Shown: positions 13,552 to 14,471 of the stretch, in pieces
Position numbering within the stretch: position 1 is the stretch's first letter
How the letters are laid out: every line of letters begins with the position of its first letter
Assembly (NCBI GenBank): GCA_018380885.1
Contig: JAGZSY010000063.1
Location: 1 to 14,471, forward strand
Reading direction: 5' to 3'
DNA from: Enterocloster asparagiformis
GTDB lineage: Bacteria; Bacillota; Clostridia; Lachnospirales; Lachnospiraceae
Length of the DNA stretch: 14,471 nucleotides
Position numbers and translations under genes: made by a program
Notes under the pieces: model-generated
Database searches by the model: none
Told to the model about the DNA's origin: nothing
Seen by the model: only the letters and a program-made list of their open reading frames with translations

Positions 13552-13586
13552 CCTGCCGCCCTGTGCGACGCTGTGGAGGTGGGCCT

Positions 13587-14381
13587 ATGGGAGAGGAAAA
13601 TATCAGCCGGGCACCGGAATCACTCCGGGAGGATGTGCTGAAATTCGCGTTGGAGCAGTACGGGACAGAGCCGGATTATCCCTGGATGTCCCTGCCCCGC
13701 TATGCTGTTTTGCGCCACTTGGACAACCAAAAATGGTACGGCGTCGTGATGGACGTGCCCAGGCGGAAGCTGGGGCTTTCGGGGCAGGAAACGGTGGATA
13801 TTCTGAACGTTAAGTGCGACCCGGTCCTGGGCGGCTGCCTGCGGAGGGAAAAGGGATTCCTGCCGGCGTACCACATGCATCGGGGAAATTGGCTCACCGT
13901 TCTCCTGGACGGCTCGGTGGACCGGGAAAAAATCATGTCACTGTTGGAGATGAGCTTTGACCTCACCGCCAGCCGCCGGACAAAAAAGCGGACCGGTTTG
14001 ACGGCCGCCAGGGAGTGGATTGTGCCGGCTAATCCAAAATACTATGATATTGAAAAGGCCTTTGCCGAACATGAGACGATCCTGTGGAAGCAGAGCAGCG
14101 GCGTCGCGGCGGGTGACACGGTTTACGTGTACGTGGCAGCCCCGGTTTCGGCCATTTTGTATAAATGCAGGGCGGTGGAGGTTGACATCCCCCACCGGTA
14201 CGCGGATCAGAACATCAGCATGAGCCGCGGGATGAAAATTAAGCTTTTGCATGAATTTGACAGAGAGCAGCTTTGTCTTGAAAAGCTGAAGGAGCACGGT
14301 GTCCGCGCCGTGCGGGGGCCGCGGGGCGTTCCGGGCAGCTTGAGCCGGGAATTGGACCGTCTGTGCGGGATGAAATCATGA
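13587..14381 (+). CDS. MmcQ/YjbR-family protein fused to an EVE-like (PUA-fold) domain
   Basis: The 264-residue soluble protein has two parts. Residues about 10-130 match the MmcQ/YjbR (CyaY-fold) family: W-x-LPRYAVLRH, KWYGVVMDV, VDILNVKCDP, PAYHMHRGNWLTVLLDGSV. Residues about 145-264 look EVE-like: EWIVPANPKYYDIEKAF, ILWKQSSGVAAGDTVYVYVA, then APVSAILYKCRAVEVDIP. EVE domains belong to the PUA superfamily, which binds modified bases or RNA, but no function is established for this fusion. ATG 13587 is chosen for the GGAGG 7 bases upstream; an in-frame TTG at 13548 overlaps the previous stop codon and lacks a site. It follows the cyclic-di-GMP gene by 35 bases with no terminator between, so the two are probably cotranscribed. 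Confidence 0.88.
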   Translation: MGEENISRAPESLREDVLKFALEQYGTEPDYPWMSLPRYAVLRHLDNQKWYGVVMDVPRRKLGLSGQETVDILNVKCDPVLGGCLRREKGFLPAYHMHRGNWLTVLLDGSVDREKIMSLLEMSFDLTASRRTKKRTGLTAAREWIVPANPKYYDIEKAFAEHETILWKQSSGVAAGDTVYVYVAAPVSAILYKCRAVEVDIPHRYADQNISMSRGMKIKLLHEFDREQLCLEKLKEHGVRAVRGPRGVPGSLSRELDRLCGMKS

Positions 14382-14471
14382 CCACCCGTCAAACGGGTGG
14401 TTTGCTCGCCCCTATAAGGGGCAGTTACCGGCCAGCGCCTAAAGACGCTGGCTTTCACTACGTTCAAGCCA
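14381..14471. repeat. three tandem hairpins, possible IS200/IS605-type end or palindromic unit (cut by window)
   Basis: ACCACCCGT/ACGGGTGGT (14381-14389/14393-14401, 3-base loop), GCCCCT/AGGGGC (14408-14413/14417-14422) and GCCAGCG/CGCTGGC (14431-14437/14446-14452) follow each other directly after the stop codon. Short perfect hairpins with tiny loops are the hallmark of IS200/IS605 ends and of small palindromic elements derived from them. The first may also serve as terminator, although only TTTG follows. The element, if any, continues past the window. Confidence 0.4.

Noticed and set aside
13548..13586. Upstream TTG start for the MmcQ/YjbR-EVE protein
   Set aside because: It lacks a ribosome binding site and would overlap the stop codon of the preceding gene. 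ATG 13587 has GGAGG 7 bases upstream.

Overview
The window looks like a spore-forming Lachnospiraceae/Clostridia chromosome (Firmicutes) that carries the right-hand part of an integrative element. This assignment rests on the AGGAGG-type ribosome binding sites, the TTGACA/TATAAT-type promoters, the TndX/TnpX-type large serine recombinase with small DUF6870-like element genes, an exosporium-style collagen-like gene with a SigK-like promoter, and a GC-rich PAS/GGDEF/EAL gene. No species can be named from the sequence alone.

Left part, 1 to about 8.25 kb: the mobile element. Its left end lies outside the window. From the left it holds a cluster of inverted repeats that could belong to an origin of transfer (about 95-177); an XRE-family repressor on the minus strand; a visibly AT-rich cargo operon on the plus strand (ABC ATPase, two ABC-2 permeases, a 45-residue membrane protein too short for routine gene calling, and a TetR-family regulator); a structured intergenic stretch; a sigma-70-region-4-like protein; a ~500-base structured stretch with no sure gene; a 66-residue element protein; a DUF6870-like protein; and the large serine recombinase at the very end. 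Five copies of a near-perfect palindrome with core TCGGGCCAASWTGGCCCGA sit between these genes, and none were seen in the chromosomal part.

The cargo operon appears to control itself. Two 16-bp operators of the form TTGACY-N4-GGTCAA lie upstream of the ATPase. The left half-site of each doubles as the -35 box of a promoter with 17-bp spacing. The TetR protein encoded last in the operon is the obvious ligand.

Junction, about 8.2 kb: the recombinase gene ends inside its own terminator. Eleven bases beyond its stop codon lies the stop codon of a minus-strand collagen-like gene whose Gly-X-Y repeat ends abruptly. The element therefore seems to have inserted into a collagen-like spore-surface gene and removed its 3' part.

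Right part, 8.6-14.47 kb: the host chromosome, GC-rich. The collagen-like promoter region diverges from a consensus SigA promoter driving a 1569-residue soluble PAS/GGDEF/EAL/PAS/GGDEF protein of cyclic-di-GMP turnover. A MmcQ/YjbR-EVE-like fusion protein follows 35 bases later, probably in the same transcript. The window closes with three tight hairpins that resemble the structured end of an IS200/IS605-type element or a small palindromic repeat unit.
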